Assembly: GCA_017533165.1 (NCBI GenBank)
Contig: JAFXIM010000274.1
Location: 1-6,471 of the forward strand
Length of the DNA: 6,471 nt
Origin: Eggerthellaceae bacterium
Lineage (GTDB): Bacteria > Actinomycetota > Coriobacteriia > Coriobacteriales > Eggerthellaceae
Reading direction: 5' to 3'
The notes under the pieces are model-generated. The model was not told where the DNA came from. It worked only from the letters and a program-made list of their open reading frames with translations, and ran no database searches. A program made the position numbers and the translations under genes. Shown here in pieces: positions 6,169 through 6,471 of the stretch. Numbering within the stretch: the first letter of the stretch is position 1; each line of letters begins with the position of its first letter.

Positions 6169-6269
6169 GATGGTGCCTTTCTTCTGTCGTCGTTTTGTCG
6201 GCGACGGGAGCGGTGCGTTGCTGTTACTATATCTAATTGGGTCACCAGAAGAGCGAGTTTGTCACTATT
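6169..6269. promoter_or_regulatory. divergent intergenic region between response regulator and coaX
   Basis: The 101 bases between two divergent start codons must carry promoters for both genes, but no convincing -35/-10 pair stands out; the AT-rich patch TTACTATATCTAATT (6224-6238) is the likeliest -10 zone. GTCAC occurs at 6241-6245 and 6261-6265, exactly 20 bases apart, which would place both on the same DNA face. This could be an operator, perhaps for the regulator itself, but five-base repeats are weak evidence. Confidence 0.3.
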
Positions 6270-6471
6270 ATGTTACTTGCAATCGACATTGGAAACAGCC
6301 ACTCAGTTCTCGGCGCCTACGTGGACGGCCAGCTCGTGCGCATGTGGCGTTTGACCACGAACCGTCTGGACACAGCCGATGAGCTGCGGGTTACGCTGAT
6401 TCCTTTGCTTGAGTCCGAGGGGCTCTCTTTTGCTGACGTGACCCTTGCATCCCTTGCATCCGTTGTGCCCC
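6270..6471 (+). CDS. coaX: type III pantothenate kinase, N-terminal part (cut by window end)
   Basis: The first 67 codons read as CoaX, which phosphorylates pantothenate to 4'-phosphopantothenate, the first step of coenzyme A synthesis, in the cytoplasm. The start MLLAIDIGNSHSVLGAY carries the family's nucleotide-binding D-x-G-N-[ST] motif with Asp6 followed by the usual small-hydrophobic-G strand. It is followed by LVRMWRLTTNRLDTADELRV, matching the typical WR-[LI]-x-T-x-R-x-x-T-x-DE block, and ends in a strand leading to SVVP, another conserved point. GNSH in place of the common GNTN is a mild variation. No strong Shine-Dalgarno is seen before ATG 6270, and no alternative start fits the family better. 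The gene continues beyond the window. Confidence 0.9.
   Translation, partial: MLLAIDIGNSHSVLGAYVDGQLVRMWRLTTNRLDTADELRVTLIPLLESEGLSFADVTLASLASVVP

Overview
The window looks like the right-hand part of a small mobilisable genetic element (integrated plasmid or IME-like) followed by ordinary chromosome. The chromosomal part is an OmpR-type response regulator facing leftward and, divergently, the start of coaX. The element genes have a looser, mixed codon use, while the regulator and coaX are GC-rich at third positions. That contrast, with GC-rich housekeeping genes next to a MobC/relaxase pair of this style, suggests a gut actinobacterium, possibly Coriobacteriia. The host assignment is an inference and not secure.

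Layout. Positions 1-100 hold three closely spaced perfect inverted repeats and are a candidate oriT. Positions 103-498 encode a ribbon-helix-helix MobC-like relaxosome protein, followed after 5 bases by a MOBP-type relaxase of about 825 aa (504-2981). The relaxase carries an internally duplicated ~66-residue module and a long helical C-terminal half. Positions 2982-3330 contain no convincing gene. They hold short direct and inverted repeats, a strong sigma-70-like promoter (TTGATA-16 bp-TATAAT), and a structured leader whose opposite strand carries an intrinsic terminator and a plausible promoter. The opposite-strand signals would give a short antisense RNA. Positions 3331-5109 encode a replication protein with an archaeo-eukaryotic primase (AEP) core, a PriCT-like helical domain and a C-terminal helix-turn-helix. 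Its last ~80 residues are odd in composition, and a terminator-like hairpin lies inside that part. Positions 5110-5472 are the probable right end or junction, with one weak hypothetical ORF on the minus strand. Positions 5473-6168 (minus) encode the response regulator, and 6270-6471 (plus) the first 67 codons of coaX.

How the parts fit. MobC and relaxase would bind and nick oriT so that the element can be mobilised by a conjugation machine supplied in trans; no type IV secretion genes are visible. The AEP protein would prime or initiate replication of the element. The repeats, promoter, leader and putative antisense RNA just upstream resemble the copy-control region of a plasmid initiator gene. 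This putative antisense-controlled, primase-type replication module is the most interesting part of the window. No integrase, tRNA gene, CRISPR array or insertion sequence was seen.
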